Assembly: GCF_015356115.1 (NCBI RefSeq)
Contig: NZ_CP063056.1
Location: 1,612,001-1,676,000 of the forward strand
Direction of reading: 5' to 3'
Length of the DNA stretch: 64,000 nt
Origin: Rodentibacter haemolyticus
GTDB lineage: Bacteria; Pseudomonadota; Gammaproteobacteria; Enterobacterales; Pasteurellaceae
Shown here: positions 1-8,781 of the stretch, piece after piece
Layout of the letters: every line of letters starts with the position of its first letter
Numbering within the stretch: the first letter of the stretch is position 1
Notes under the pieces: generated by a model
The model's input: only the letters and a program-made list of their open reading frames with translations
Told to the model about the DNA's origin: nothing
Database searches by the model: none
Made by a program: the position numbers and the translations under genes

Positions 1-1
1 G

Positions 2-1102
2 AATGACTTATTACCACGCCATTTTTTCGATGCGGTGATCGCAGAGAAAATCAATATTGCAGGTCGTCCGACTTTCGCCATTGAAACTTTTGAACAAGGT
101 AAAGATTTGGTTTTTACCGCAACTTTTGAAGTTTATCCGGAAGTGCAATTACAAGGTTTAGAAAATATCAAAGTCGAAAAACCGGCAGTTGAGATTAATG
201 AAGCCGATATCGATAAAATGATCGATGTATTACGCAAACAACAAGCGACTTGGGCGGAAAGTCAAGAGGCAGCAAAAGCGGATGATCGCGTAACCATTGA
301 TTTTGTAGGCTCTGTTGATGGTGAAGAATTTGAAGGCGGTAAGGCATCCGACTTTGTTCTGTTTATGGGACAAGGTCGTATGATTCCGGGATTTGAAGCA
401 GGTATTGTTGGGCATAAGGCGGGTGAGCAATTTGGCATTGATGTTACCTTCCCTGAAGAATATCACGCAGAAAACTTAAAAGGTAAACCGGCAAAATTTG
501 CGATTACTTTGAAAAAAGTAGAAAACATGGTATTGCCTGAATTAACGGACGAATTTGTTGCAAAATTTGGTCCGAATACAAAATCCGTTGCGGATTTACG
601 TGCGGAAATTCGTAAAAATATGGAACGCGAATTGAAAAACGCACTAGTATCTCGCGTGAAACAACAGGTTATCAGCGGTTTAATTGAACAAAATCCGATT
701 GATGTACCGACTTCTGCGGTTGAAGAAGAAATCAATGTATTACGTAACCAAGCGGCACAACGTTTTGGCGGCAATACCCAGCAAGCGGCGCAATTACCAC
801 GTGAATTGTTTGAGGCGGATGCAAAACGTCGCGTTCAAGTCGGTTTGTTATTCTCTGAAGTGATCAAGTCAAATGAATTGAAAGTAGATGAAGAGCGTGC
901 AAAAGCAATGATCGCAGATATCGCTTCTGCATATGAGCAACCGAGCGAAGTGGTTGAGTATTACAGTAAAAATGAAGAGTTAATGAATAATATTCGTAAC
1001 GTCGTGTTAGAAGAGCAAGCAGTCGATGCTGTTCTTGCAAAAGCACAAGTGACAGAAAAAGCTTCTTCATTTGATGAAATTATGAATCCGCAAACTGCGT
1101 AA
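2..1102 (+). CDS. tig: Trigger factor, 5' end outside window
   Basis: Ribosome-associated chaperone and peptidyl-prolyl isomerase that meets nascent chains at the exit tunnel. The frame is open from base 2, so only the C-terminal ~366 residues are visible; the family has about 430, so roughly the first 65 residues (most of the ribosome-binding tail domain) are missing. Visible are the FKBP-like PPIase domain (DRVTIDFVGSVDGEEFEGG onward) and the helical C-terminal chaperone domain. It lies upstream of clpP and clpX, the usual tig-clpPX arrangement, but a terminator hairpin separates it from clpP. Identification is secure. Confidence 0.97.
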   Translation, partial: NDLLPRHFFDAVIAEKINIAGRPTFAIETFEQGKDLVFTATFEVYPEVQLQGLENIKVEKPAVEINEADIDKMIDVLRKQQATWAESQEAAKADDRVTIDFVGSVDGEEFEGGKASDFVLFMGQGRMIPGFEAGIVGHKAGEQFGIDVTFPEEYHAENLKGKPAKFAITLKKVENMVLPELTDEFVAKFGPNTKSVADLRAEIRKNMERELKNALVSRVKQQVISGLIEQNPIDVPTSAVEEEINVLRNQAAQRFGGNTQQAAQLPRELFEADAKRRVQVGLLFSEVIKSNELKVDEERAKAMIADIASAYEQPSEVVEYYSKNEELMNNIRNVVLEEQAVDAVLAKAQVTEKASSFDEIMNPQTA

Positions 1103-1137
1103 TTGTGATCGATTTATCACTGTGATTGATTAAAAGT

Positions 1138-1174
1138 GCGGTCGCTATTTTAAATAAAAGCGACCGCGTTTTTA
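1138..1174 (+). terminator. Rho-independent terminator after tig, built on a USS
   Basis: GCGGTCGCT (1138-1146) pairs with AGCGACCGC (1159-1167), followed by GTTTTTATTT. The left arm begins inside a USS (AAGTGCGGT, 1134-1142). It should end tig transcription and leave clpP on its own promoter. Confidence 0.85.
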
Positions 1175-1231
1175 TTTGCAGGTCTTTTTTAGGTAAAATA
1201 GCCAACAACTTTATGAGTAATAGGTGAGAAA

Positions 1232-1813
1232 ATGAGTTTAGTTCCAATGGTCGTAGATCAGACTTCGCGTGGCGAACGTGCCTACGATATTTATTCCCGT
1301 TTATTAAAAGAACGCGTGATTTTTTTAACCGGACAGGTTGAAGATCATATGGCAAATTTGATTGTCGCACAGTTGCTATTTTTAGAATCGGAAGATCCGA
1401 CCAAAGATATTAATATTTATATCAATTCACCGGGTGGTTCGGTAACGGCCGGTATGGCAATTTACGATACGATGCAATTTATTAAGCCGGATGTACGTAC
1501 CCTTTGTATCGGTCAGGCGTGTTCTATGGGCGCATTTTTATTGGCCGGAGGTACTGCCGGAAAACGTGCCGCATTACCAAATTCTCGCGTAATGATTCAT
1601 CAACCATTAGGCGGATATCGTGGACAGGCATCGGATATTCAAATTCACGCACAAGAAATTTTAAAAATTAGACATACCTTAAACGAACGTTTGGCTTTCC
1701 ATACCGGACAGAGCATTGAGCGCATTGAACAGGATACCGATCGTGATAACTTTATGTCTGCGGAAGAAGCTAAAATTTATGGCTTAGTGGATGACGTGTT
1801 GGTTCAACGTTAA
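1232..1813 (+). CDS. clpP: ClpP protease proteolytic subunit
   Basis: Tetradecameric serine protease that degrades substrates unfolded by ClpX or ClpA. The 193-residue length is normal. The catalytic triad is visible: Ser98 in QACSMG, His123 in MIHQPLGG and Asp172 in the DTDRDNF stretch. The start is an ATG preceded by AGGTGAGAAA. It lies 9 bp upstream of clpX, so the two are almost certainly co-transcribed. Nothing unusual in the sequence. Confidence 0.98.
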   Translation: MSLVPMVVDQTSRGERAYDIYSRLLKERVIFLTGQVEDHMANLIVAQLLFLESEDPTKDINIYINSPGGSVTAGMAIYDTMQFIKPDVRTLCIGQACSMGAFLLAGGTAGKRAALPNSRVMIHQPLGGYRGQASDIQIHAQEILKIRHTLNERLAFHTGQSIERIEQDTDRDNFMSAEEAKIYGLVDDVLVQR

Positions 1814-1822
1814 GGATTTAAA

Positions 1823-3070
1823 ATGACAACCGAAAATAAAGATTTACATTGTTCTTTCTGTGGCAAAGAAAAAGGTGAAGTAGATAAATTGATTGCAGGT
1901 ACGGATGGTTATATTTGTAACGAATGTATTGAACTTTGCCATTCTATGCTGGAAGAAAGTAATGAAATGAATGATGAGAACGGTGATGAAAGTGCGGTTA
2001 AAAATGACACCAAATTACCTACCCCTCATGAGATTCGCGCACATTTAGATGATTATGTGATCGGTCAAGATTATGCCAAAAAAGTGCTTTCCGTAGCCGT
2101 ATATAATCACTATAAACGCCTACGTAGTAACTATGAAAGCGATAATGTGGAATTAGGTAAAAGTAACATTTTGCTGATTGGCCCGACGGGCAGCGGTAAA
2201 ACATTACTTGCGCAAACGTTGGCACGACGCTTAAATGTTCCTTTCGCTATGGCGGATGCGACAACCTTAACGGAAGCCGGTTATGTCGGTGAAGACGTGG
2301 AAAACGTGTTACAAAAATTGCTACAAAATTGTGAATATGATACGGAAAAAGCGGAACAAGGCATAATTTATATCGATGAAATCGATAAAATTAGCCGTAA
2401 GTCTGAGGGGGCGTCTATCACACGTGATGTATCCGGAGAAGGCGTTCAACAAGCTTTATTGAAATTGGTTGAAGGGACTATTGCCTCTGTGCCTCCACAA
2501 GGCGGGCGCAAACACCCTCAACAAGAAATGTTGAAGGTTGATACCTCAAAAATTCTCTTTATTTGCGGAGGCGCGTTTGCCGGTTTGGATAAGATTATCG
2601 GTAAGCGTACACAAATCGGTACAAGTATCGGCTTTGATGCTAAGGTAGAAAAAGACGAGGAACAATCTTTGTCAGAATTACTCCGTCAGGTAGAACCGGA
2701 TGATTTAATGAAGTTTGGTCTTATTCCTGAATTTATCGGTCGTTTACCAATGATTGCACCATTGAGCGAATTAGATGAAGAGGCTTTGGTACAAATTCTT
2801 ACTCAACCGAAAAATGCCTTAACCAAACAATATCAAGCATTGTTCGGCTTAGAAAACGTTGAATTGGAGTTTACGCCGGAAGCCTTAAAAGCAATGGCGA
2901 AAAAAGCGCTTGAACGCAAAACCGGTGCACGTGGTTTACGTTCTATCGTAGAAGCCGTGTTATTGGATACGATGTACGATTTACCGTCTCTTGAAAATCT
3001 TGAGAAAGTCGTAGTGAACGAAGCAACGATTGTGGAAAACAAAGCACCTGAACTGGTTTACCTGGCTTAG
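1823..3070 (+). CDS. clpX: ClpX ATPase, unfoldase of ClpXP
   Basis: AAA+ ATPase that recognises, unfolds and feeds substrates (including SsrA-tagged proteins) into ClpP. 415 residues. An N-terminal C4 zinc-binding domain has Cys10, Cys13, Cys32 and Cys35; Walker A GPTGSGKT is at 120-127, Walker B IIYIDEID near 181-188, a pore loop GYVGEDVE near 153-160, and the IGF tripeptide that docks on ClpP at 269-271. All key residues are present. It directly follows clpP; secE begins about 135 bp downstream. Confidence 0.98.
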   Translation: MTTENKDLHCSFCGKEKGEVDKLIAGTDGYICNECIELCHSMLEESNEMNDENGDESAVKNDTKLPTPHEIRAHLDDYVIGQDYAKKVLSVAVYNHYKRLRSNYESDNVELGKSNILLIGPTGSGKTLLAQTLARRLNVPFAMADATTLTEAGYVGEDVENVLQKLLQNCEYDTEKAEQGIIYIDEIDKISRKSEGASITRDVSGEGVQQALLKLVEGTIASVPPQGGRKHPQQEMLKVDTSKILFICGGAFAGLDKIIGKRTQIGTSIGFDAKVEKDEEQSLSELLRQVEPDDLMKFGLIPEFIGRLPMIAPLSELDEEALVQILTQPKNALTKQYQALFGLENVELEFTPEALKAMAKKALERKTGARGLRSIVEAVLLDTMYDLPSLENLEKVVVNEATIVENKAPELVYLA

Positions 3071-3206
3071 GTGCATGAGAAAGTGCGGTTGATTTTCTAA
3101 GTGTTTTTTTCATTTCTTATTTTTCAATAGGAAATTTCAAAAGAAAATGCTACAATCGCGCGTTCTTAAATTATCCCTATTTTCCCCTTTTAAAACGGAT
3201 TCAATT

Positions 3207-3620
3207 ATGACAACTGAAATTGTTGATAAAAAGAAAAAAATAGAAGAGCCGACAGAAGGTAAATCAAAAGGTCTAAATACATTACTTTGGGTATTGGTTG
3301 TCGTTTTCTTCTCCGCGGCGGCAGTCGGTAACGTGTATTTCCAAAAAGAATTTTCAGCACCGATTCGTGTCATTGCGATAGCTGTGCTCCTTGTGCTCAC
3401 CTTTATTTTTGCTGCGATAACCAATCAAGGTACGAAAGCTCGTAATTTCTTTAAAGAAGCGAAAAATGAAGCGCGTAAAGTCGTGTGGCCGACACGCTCC
3501 GAAACCCGTCAAACAACATTAATCGTAATGGCTGTAACCGTGATTTCATCACTATTTTTCTGGGCGGCAGATTCCATTATCGTATCTATTATTAACTTCT
3601 TAACCGATTTGAGATTCTAA
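3207..3620 (+). CDS. secE: Preprotein translocase subunit SecE
   Basis: Essential subunit of the SecYEG channel in the inner membrane. I place the start at the internal ATG at 3207 (MTTEIVDKKKK), giving 137 residues, close to the enterobacterial 127; the longer frame from 3147 would add 20 residues with no family counterpart. Three membrane segments are visible (around LLWVLVVVFFSAAAVG, VIAIAVLLVLTFIFA and TTLIVMAVTVISSLFF), with the conserved amphipathic stretch EARKVVWPTRSET before the last. It is 1 bp upstream of nusG, as in most gammaproteobacteria. Confidence 0.96.
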   Translation: MTTEIVDKKKKIEEPTEGKSKGLNTLLWVLVVVFFSAAAVGNVYFQKEFSAPIRVIAIAVLLVLTFIFAAITNQGTKARNFFKEAKNEARKVVWPTRSETRQTTLIVMAVTVISSLFFWAADSIIVSIINFLTDLRF

Positions 3621-3621
3621 A

Positions 3622-4179
3622 ATGACCGAAGAAACAACAGTATCAAAAAAACGTTGGTATGTTTTACAAGCGTTTTCCGGTTTTGAAAGCCGTGTCGCAT
3701 TAACTTTGCGTGAGTATATTAAACAGCACCAAATGGAAGACCAATTTGGTGAAGTGTTGGTACCTAGTGAAGAAGTGGTTGAAAACGTAGCCGGTAAACG
3801 TCGTAAAAGCGAACGTAAATTCTTTCCGGGTTATGTGCTTGTAGAAATGGAAATGAATGATGATACCTGGCACTTAGTAAAAAGCGTGCCGCGTGTAATG
3901 GGGTTTATCGGCGGAACACCGGATAAACCGGCGCCGATTTCTAAACGTGAGGCTGACACTATTCTAAGTCGTTTAGAACAAAGTTCTGATAAGCCGCGTC
4001 ACCGTAATGAATATTCACCGGGTGAAGAGGTGCGAGTTACCGAAGGTCCGTTCGCAGACTTTAACGGTACGGTAGAAGAAGTAGATTATGAAAAAGGTCG
4101 CTTAAAAGTTTCCGTTTCTATCTTTGGACGTGCTACACCGGTTGAATTGGAATTTGGTCAAGTTGAAAAAACAAACTAA
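3622..4179 (+). CDS. nusG: Transcription termination/antitermination factor NusG
   Basis: Binds RNA polymerase, suppresses pausing, and links it to Rho or to the ribosome through S10. 185 residues: an N-terminal NGN domain (KRWYVLQAFSGFE...) and a C-terminal KOW domain (GEEVRVTEGPFADFNGTVEE onward). Co-transcribed with secE. In many gammaproteobacteria rplKAJL-rpoBC follows directly; here a terminator and three accessory genes intervene before rplK. Confidence 0.98.
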   Translation: MTEETTVSKKRWYVLQAFSGFESRVALTLREYIKQHQMEDQFGEVLVPSEEVVENVAGKRRKSERKFFPGYVLVEMEMNDDTWHLVKSVPRVMGFIGGTPDKPAPISKREADTILSRLEQSSDKPRHRNEYSPGEEVRVTEGPFADFNGTVEEVDYEKGRLKVSVSIFGRATPVELEFGQVEKTN

Positions 4180-4201
4180 TTTTTGACCGCACTTTGAATA
4201 T

Positions 4202-4232
4202 AAAAAATGGCTTATTGTATAAGCCATTTTTT
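4202..4232. terminator. Bidirectional terminator between nusG and the convergent HTH gene
   Basis: AAAAAATGGCTTA (4202-4214) and TAAGCCATTTTTT (4220-4232) form a hairpin with an A-run on the left and a T-run on the right, so it can terminate transcription from both sides. It sits between the convergent ends of nusG and the minus-strand regulator. A USS (4186-4194) lies just before it. Confidence 0.9.
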
Positions 4233-4238
4233 ATAGGG

Positions 4239-4616
4239 TTAATCCGATGATTTTGGATTGGATTTTAATAATTCAATAATTTCTTTTAAAGCTGCAATTT
4301 CACTATCTCGGGATTGTAATAATTGTTTAAGGGCTTGGTTCTCTAATGCTAATGTTTCCGGTACAGCTATATAGCTATGATTATTACTATTATCTCCGAT
4401 AGAGAAGAAAAAAGATCTATCTTGAGTTGCTATCAGCTCTACCAAATCAATATCAAAAATAGCGGCAATCTGTTTCAGCTTATCTAAATTAAGGCTACTT
4501 TGTCCACGCTCAATTTTGGCATAACCTGTCGGCGACATATCTAGTTTTTCTGCCATTTCCTCTTGCGACCATTGGTTGATTTCTCGCATTACTCGGATTT
4601 TTTCGTGAATTTCCAT
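4239..4616 (-). CDS. XRE-family HTH transcriptional regulator with C-terminal coiled coil
   Basis: A 125-residue DNA-binding protein. Residues ~5-60 form a Cro/C1-type helix-turn-helix (WSQEEMAEKLDMSPTGYAKIERG is the core). After a Phe-rich linker, the last ~40 residues (ALENQALKQLLQSRDSEIAALKE) have the heptad pattern of a short coiled coil, probably for dimerisation. It is divergent from the lipoprotein gene at 4739 across about 120 bp, so it may control that gene and itself. Targets are unknown; the resemblance is to small orphan XRE regulators. Confidence 0.85.
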   Translation of the reverse strand: MEIHEKIRVMREINQWSQEEMAEKLDMSPTGYAKIERGQSSLNLDKLKQIAAIFDIDLVELIATQDRSFFFSIGDNSNNHSYIAVPETLALENQALKQLLQSRDSEIAALKEIIELLKSNPKSSD

Positions 4617-4738
4617 TCTTGCCTCTTAGTGTGATTTTCTACCGTAAAAGTCAGTTTTTTGATATTGCCGGATACTGGCATTTACCTATACAGAGTCTAA
4701 ACTATACCATAAATTTTGTACTTTTATTTGAGGTGATT

Positions 4739-5182
4739 ATGAAAAAATTTTTATTAGGGGCTGTAATCGTTACAGGTGTTGCGACAATGCTAACAGGGTG
4801 TGTGGTGACAAAACCTTTTGAACCAAAACCGCTGGATGAAAAAGCGAGAGGAATTTCGATAGTAAGATCAACTCCTTATGGCTGTAAAGTATTAGGGGAG
4901 GTAGAGGGATTTGATAAAACAAATTCTGATAAAAATCGACCGTTTGATGTTATATACACAGATCCCACATTAGAAGAAGCAAGACGGGGCGCATTAAACG
5001 ATGCTAGGAATAATGCTGTAGAAGTAGCAGGCAAAGCGAAGAGAGTTACGCTACGGATAGTGGAAGCAAAAGCAACTTGCTTTACACCAAACGGAGTCTG
5101 TGCTCCTAATATTATCGATACTAGTCGAGTACTAAGCTTCCGTGTTTCGGCACAAGTGTTTGAATGTGGCAAGAAAGATTAA
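4739..5182 (+). CDS. Predicted outer-membrane lipoprotein, DUF4156-like
   Basis: I use the ATG at 4739, preceded by GAGG, which gives a clean lipoprotein signal (MKKFLLGAVIVTG... with lipobox LTGC); the longer frame from 4619 would bury this signal behind 40 residues. The mature protein (~125 residues) has a pattern GCKVLGEVEG ... ALNDARNNAVEVAGKA ... resembling small envelope lipoproteins of the DUF4156/RcsF-like type, with several Cys residues that could form disulfides. It probably forms a pair with the next gene (12 bp apart). Function unknown; the family assignment is from memory of motif layout. Confidence 0.8.
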   Translation: MKKFLLGAVIVTGVATMLTGCVVTKPFEPKPLDEKARGISIVRSTPYGCKVLGEVEGFDKTNSDKNRPFDVIYTDPTLEEARRGALNDARNNAVEVAGKAKRVTLRIVEAKATCFTPNGVCAPNIIDTSRVLSFRVSAQVFECGKKD

Positions 5183-5194
5183 GTAGGGGTTTTT

Positions 5195-5461
5195 ATGAAT
5201 GTTAAACCATTAAATCGAACAATATATGCAATTTTTTATGTGATTAATTGTATATTCTTTGGTCTTTTATACATTCTTACATTAAGGATAAGTCCTTACA
5301 TTGCACTAGTAGTGTATATTATTCAATTTGTTATATTTTACTATTGTGCAGCTGGTCGTTTAAAAGATTTGGGACTTGATCCACGTTGGGCGGCTGTTAC
5401 GGTTATTCCAATGAGTTGTTTTGTCTTGCTATTCCCTGAAAGCAAGACTAAGCAAATGTAG
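5195..5461 (+). CDS. Small membrane protein, DUF805-like
   Basis: An 88-residue protein with two or three hydrophobic segments (IYAIFYVINCIFFGLLYIL, IALVVYIIQFVIFYY and VTVIPMSCFVLLF). The motif AAGRLKDLGLDPRWA resembles the R-D-x-G-x-xx-W signature of DUF805 inner-membrane proteins, but the protein is shorter than usual. It follows the lipoprotein gene by 12 bp and is followed by a terminator. No function can be assigned. Confidence 0.7.
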   Translation: MNVKPLNRTIYAIFYVINCIFFGLLYILTLRISPYIALVVYIIQFVIFYYCAAGRLKDLGLDPRWAAVTVIPMSCFVLLFPESKTKQM

Positions 5462-5478
5462 CAAAATATAAAATTCGC

Positions 5479-5507
5479 TTGAAAAGCGGTCAAATTTTTT
5501 ATAGAAT
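5479..5507 (+). promoter_or_regulatory. Predicted sigma-70 promoter upstream of rplK
   Basis: TTGAAA (5479-5484), a 17-bp spacer and TAGAAT (5502-5507). The start would be near 5514, so the hairpin at 5521-5542 would lie at the very 5' end of the rplK transcript. Inference from motif match only. Confidence 0.5.
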
Positions 5508-5518
5508 TCAAAAACTAT

Positions 5519-5549
5519 TTACGAGCTAATTCATTAGCTCGTATTTTTG
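5519..5549 (+). terminator. Terminator hairpin between the DUF805-like gene and rplK
   Basis: ACGAGCTAAT (5521-5530) and ATTAGCTCGT (5533-5542) followed by ATTTTTG. It reads as a rho-independent terminator on the plus strand, ending the accessory operon, or as an early attenuator of rplK if the promoter at 5479-5507 is real. Confidence 0.8.
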
Positions 5550-5602
5550 TGTAACAGGGGAGCAGATTTTCTGCGTTATACCCATCAAGAGGAAACTTAA
5601 AA

Positions 5603-6031
5603 ATGGCAAAAAAAGTCCAAGCATACGTTAAGTTGCAAGTGGCGGCCGGTATGGCTAACCCATCACCACCAGTTGGTCCTGCATTAGGTCAACAAGGTGT
5701 GAATATTATGGAATTTTGTAAAGCATTCAATGCTCGTACCGAGAGCTTAGAAAAAGGTTTACCGATTCCGGTTGTAATCACAGTTTATGCAGACCGTTCA
5801 TTCACGTTCGTCACGAAAACCCCACCGGCGGCAGTATTATTGAAAAAAGCTGCGGGCATCAAATCCGGTTCAGGTAAACCGAATAAAGATAAAGTGGGTA
5901 AAGTAACCTTAGATCAAATCCGTCAGATTGCTGAAACGAAAGCGGCAGATATGACCGGTGCGACTATCGAGACCAAAATGGAATCAATCAAAGGTACTGC
6001 TCGTTCAATGGGCTTAGTGGTGGAGGAGTAA
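5603..6031 (+). CDS. rplK: 50S ribosomal protein L11
   Basis: Component of the GTPase-associated centre of the large subunit. 142 residues, the normal length, with the N-terminal Pro-rich stretch (GMANPSPPVGPALGQQGVNIMEF) and C-terminal RNA-binding domain. RBS GAGGAAA lies 10 bp before the ATG. It is 4 bp from rplA, forming a two-gene operon; rplJL-rpoBC do not follow, as in H. influenzae, where this locus is split. Confidence 0.99.
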   Translation: MAKKVQAYVKLQVAAGMANPSPPVGPALGQQGVNIMEFCKAFNARTESLEKGLPIPVVITVYADRSFTFVTKTPPAAVLLKKAAGIKSGSGKPNKDKVGKVTLDQIRQIAETKAADMTGATIETKMESIKGTARSMGLVVEE

Positions 6032-6035
6032 TACG

Positions 6036-6725
6036 ATGGCTAAATTGACTAAAAAAATGAAAGCAATCAAAGCTGGCGTAGATTCTACTAAAGCGTATGA
6101 TATCAACGAGGCAATCGCAGTATTGAAACAATTCGCAACGGCTAAATTCGTTGAAAGCGTTGATGTAGCGGTGAACTTAGGTATCGATCCTCGTAAATCT
6201 GACCAAAACGTCCGTGGTGCAACAGTACTTCCACACGGTACAGGTCGTGAAGTGCGTGTTGCAGTATTCACACAAGGCGCAAATGCAGATGCAGCTAAAG
6301 AAGCGGGTGCTGATTTAGTAGGTATGGAAGACTTAGCAGAGCAAGTCAAAAAAGGCGAAATGAACTTTGATGTTGTTATCGCTTCTCCTGATGCAATGCG
6401 TGTTGTGGGTCAATTAGGTCAAGTATTAGGCCCGCGCGGTTTAATGCCAAACCCAAAAGTCGGTACTGTTACACCAAACGTAGCAGAAGCGGTTAAAAAT
6501 GCGAAATCAGGTCAGATTCGCTACCGTAACGACAAGAACGGTATCATTCACACCACTATCGGTAAAGTGAATTTCTCTGAAGAACAGTTAAAAGAAAACC
6601 TTCAAGCGTTATTGGCTGCTTTAACTAAAGCAAAACCAACTACAGCGAAAGGTGTGTTCATTAAGAAAGTAAGCATCTCCACCACAATGGGGGCAGGTGT
6701 TGCTGTTGATCAATCTTCTTTATAA
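6036..6725 (+). CDS. rplA: 50S ribosomal protein L1
   Basis: Forms the L1 stalk that handles E-site tRNA; in enterobacteria it also represses its own operon at the mRNA level. 229 residues, full length, with the conserved MPNPKVGTVT motif. Follows rplK by 4 bp and ends in an inverted-USS terminator, so the operon is rplKA only. Confidence 0.99.
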   Translation: MAKLTKKMKAIKAGVDSTKAYDINEAIAVLKQFATAKFVESVDVAVNLGIDPRKSDQNVRGATVLPHGTGREVRVAVFTQGANADAAKEAGADLVGMEDLAEQVKKGEMNFDVVIASPDAMRVVGQLGQVLGPRGLMPNPKVGTVTPNVAEAVKNAKSGQIRYRNDKNGIIHTTIGKVNFSEEQLKENLQALLAALTKAKPTTAKGVFIKKVSISTTMGAGVAVDQSSL

Positions 6726-6745
6726 TTTAAAGAATTGCTAAAATT

Positions 6746-6779
6746 TAAACCGCACTTTATCGACTAAAGTGCGGTTTTC
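6746..6779 (+). terminator. Inverted-USS terminator after rplA
   Basis: ACCGCACTTT (6749-6758) pairs with AAAGTGCGGT (6766-6775), followed by TTTTCTTTTTT. Two oppositely oriented USS form the stem, a common terminator design in this family. Confidence 0.9.
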
Positions 6780-6811
6780 TTTTTTCTATTTTTATCATAG
6801 GGAAAATAATA

Positions 6812-7357
6812 ATGATTTTTCAAACGGAGCTGAATCAGCAGCTTAAGAGTGCAGGCATCGGTATTAATGCAACCGAACTTCACGGATTTTTAAGCGGATT
6901 AATCTGTGGTGGAGTGAATGATCACAGTTGGCAGGCTTTACTCTATCAATTCACCAATGATAATCACGCCTATCCTAGCGCGCTTTTAGCTAAAGTAACC
7001 GAACTTTATCAAGCCATTTTTGCTGAATTATCGGATGTAGAAAGTTTTTCTTTCGAGCTTTGTTTAGCGGAAGAGAGCGATGTTTTTATCCGTGCGGACA
7101 GTCTTTCGGAATGGACTAATCACTTTTTGCTTGGTTTAGGTTTAGCGCAGCCGCATTTGGATAGGGAAAAAGGTGAAATTGAAGAAGCGGTGAATGATTT
7201 ACGGGATATTTGCCAACTCGGTTATGATGAAGAGGATGACAAAGAAGAAATGAGCGAGGCACTTGAAGAAATTATAGAATATATTCGCACGATTGCCGTC
7301 TTGTTTTATACGGAATTTAGTCAACATTCGGCGCCGGAAAAACCGGTCTTACATTAA
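6812..7357 (+). CDS. ygfB: YgfB/UPF0149 family protein
   Basis: An acidic 181-residue all-helical protein of the YecA/YgfB family (UPF0149), recognised by LHGFLSGLICGG near residue 23 and the acidic C-terminal segment (DEEDDKEEMSEALEEIIEYIRT). Biochemical role is poorly known. It precedes pepP by 26 bp, the same pairing as in E. coli and H. influenzae. The C-terminal metal-binding Cys cluster seen in YecA/SecA is absent, as expected for YgfB. Confidence 0.93.
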   Translation: MIFQTELNQQLKSAGIGINATELHGFLSGLICGGVNDHSWQALLYQFTNDNHAYPSALLAKVTELYQAIFAELSDVESFSFELCLAEESDVFIRADSLSEWTNHFLLGLGLAQPHLDREKGEIEEAVNDLRDICQLGYDEEDDKEEMSEALEEIIEYIRTIAVLFYTEFSQHSAPEKPVLH

Positions 7358-7383
7358 TCATATTGCAAGGGAAGGGATAAAAA

Positions 7384-8697
7384 ATGGATCTTGCTTATAT
7401 GGCTGAATTGCCTCAAGAAGAATTTATACAACGTCGTCAACGGGTTTTGGCCCAAATGCAACCTAATTCTGTGTTGCTATTGTTTTCAGAAATTGAAAAA
7501 CGCCGTAATAATGACTGTGATTTTCCTTTCCGCCAAGATAGTTATTTTTGGTATTTAACCGGTTTTAATGAGCCGAATGCGGCACTTGTTCTCATGAAAA
7601 CCGAACAAGTAGAAAAAGCGATTGTTTTTCTTCGTCCCCGTGATCCTTTGTTAGAAACTTGGAATGGTCGCCGTTTAGGTGTGGAGAGAGCCGCGCAAAA
7701 ATTGAATATAGATGAGGCTTATTCGATAGATAAATTCAGTACGATTTTTACCAAAATTACGCAAAATCTAACCGCACTTTATTATGCGCCGAAATGGCAT
7801 TTATGGGGAGATAAATTGCTGTGTGAAAGTGCGGTCAGTTTTTCGAATGTTTTAGATTGGCGTCCGATGATAAGCGAAATGCGCTTGATTAAATCGCCGA
7901 ATGAAATTCGCTTAATGCAACAAGCGGGGCAAATTTCTGCCTTAGGGCATATTAAAGCGATGCAGGAAACCCGTCCTAATCGTTTTGAATATGAAATTGA
8001 AAGTGAGATTTTGTATGAGTTTAACCGCCATGGCGCACGTTTTGCCTCATATAATTCGATTGTTGCCGGCGGTGATAATGCGTGCATTTTACATTACACG
8101 GAAAATGATCAGCCGTTAAAAGACGGTGATCTTGTGCTAATTGATGCGGGTTGTGAGTTTGCTATGTATGCCGGTGATATTACCCGGACTTTTCCGGTAA
8201 ATGGTAAATTTACCCAAGCGCAACGTGAAATTTATGAATTAGTCTTAAAAGCGCAGAAGCGTGCGATTGAGTTATTGGTGGCGGGAAGTTCTATCAAAAA
8301 AGTGAATGATGAAGTGATTCGCATCAAAGTACAGGGGTTGGTGGCGCTTGGTATTTTGCATGGAGATGTGAATGAACTTATAGAACAAAAAGCCCATCGT
8401 CAATTTTATATGCATGGTTTAGGGCATTGGCTTGGATTAGATGTGCATGATGTAGGCGAGTATGGCGAAGAACGTGATCGTATTTTAGAAGTGGGTATGG
8501 TACTTACCGTAGAACCGGGGTTATATATTTCAGAAGAAGCGGATGTACCGGCGCAATATAAGGGAATCGGAGTGCGTATTGAAGATAATCTGCTAATAAC
8601 GGAGTATGGCAATAAGATTTTAACGGCTGCCGCTCCAAAAGAAATTAACGAGATTGAAAGTTTAATGGAAAAAAATAAAGTATTTTCCAAAATGTGA
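7384..8697 (+). CDS. pepP: Xaa-Pro aminopeptidase P
   Basis: Cytosolic metallopeptidase releasing N-terminal residues that precede proline. 437 residues: an N-terminal creatinase-like domain (RRQRVLAQMQPNSVLLLF) and a C-terminal pita-bread catalytic domain with the dimetal ligands in LIDAGCEFAMYAGDITRTF, HGLGHWLGLDVHD, TVEPGLY and GVRIEDN. The ATG at 7384 is supported by AGGGATAAAAA; the internal Met at 7399 lacks an RBS. Two USS lie inside (7771, 7827). Confidence 0.97.
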   Translation: MDLAYMAELPQEEFIQRRQRVLAQMQPNSVLLLFSEIEKRRNNDCDFPFRQDSYFWYLTGFNEPNAALVLMKTEQVEKAIVFLRPRDPLLETWNGRRLGVERAAQKLNIDEAYSIDKFSTIFTKITQNLTALYYAPKWHLWGDKLLCESAVSFSNVLDWRPMISEMRLIKSPNEIRLMQQAGQISALGHIKAMQETRPNRFEYEIESEILYEFNRHGARFASYNSIVAGGDNACILHYTENDQPLKDGDLVLIDAGCEFAMYAGDITRTFPVNGKFTQAQREIYELVLKAQKRAIELLVAGSSIKKVNDEVIRIKVQGLVALGILHGDVNELIEQKAHRQFYMHGLGHWLGLDVHDVGEYGEERDRILEVGMVLTVEPGLYISEEADVPAQYKGIGVRIEDNLLITEYGNKILTAAAPKEINEIESLMEKNKVFSKM

Positions 8698-8781
8698 TCT
8701 ACCGCAAGTTTTTTTGATTTTTGGAGTGCTACTATACTTCACAGATAAGTAAATTAAATACAATAAGACAGGGGGTCGATT

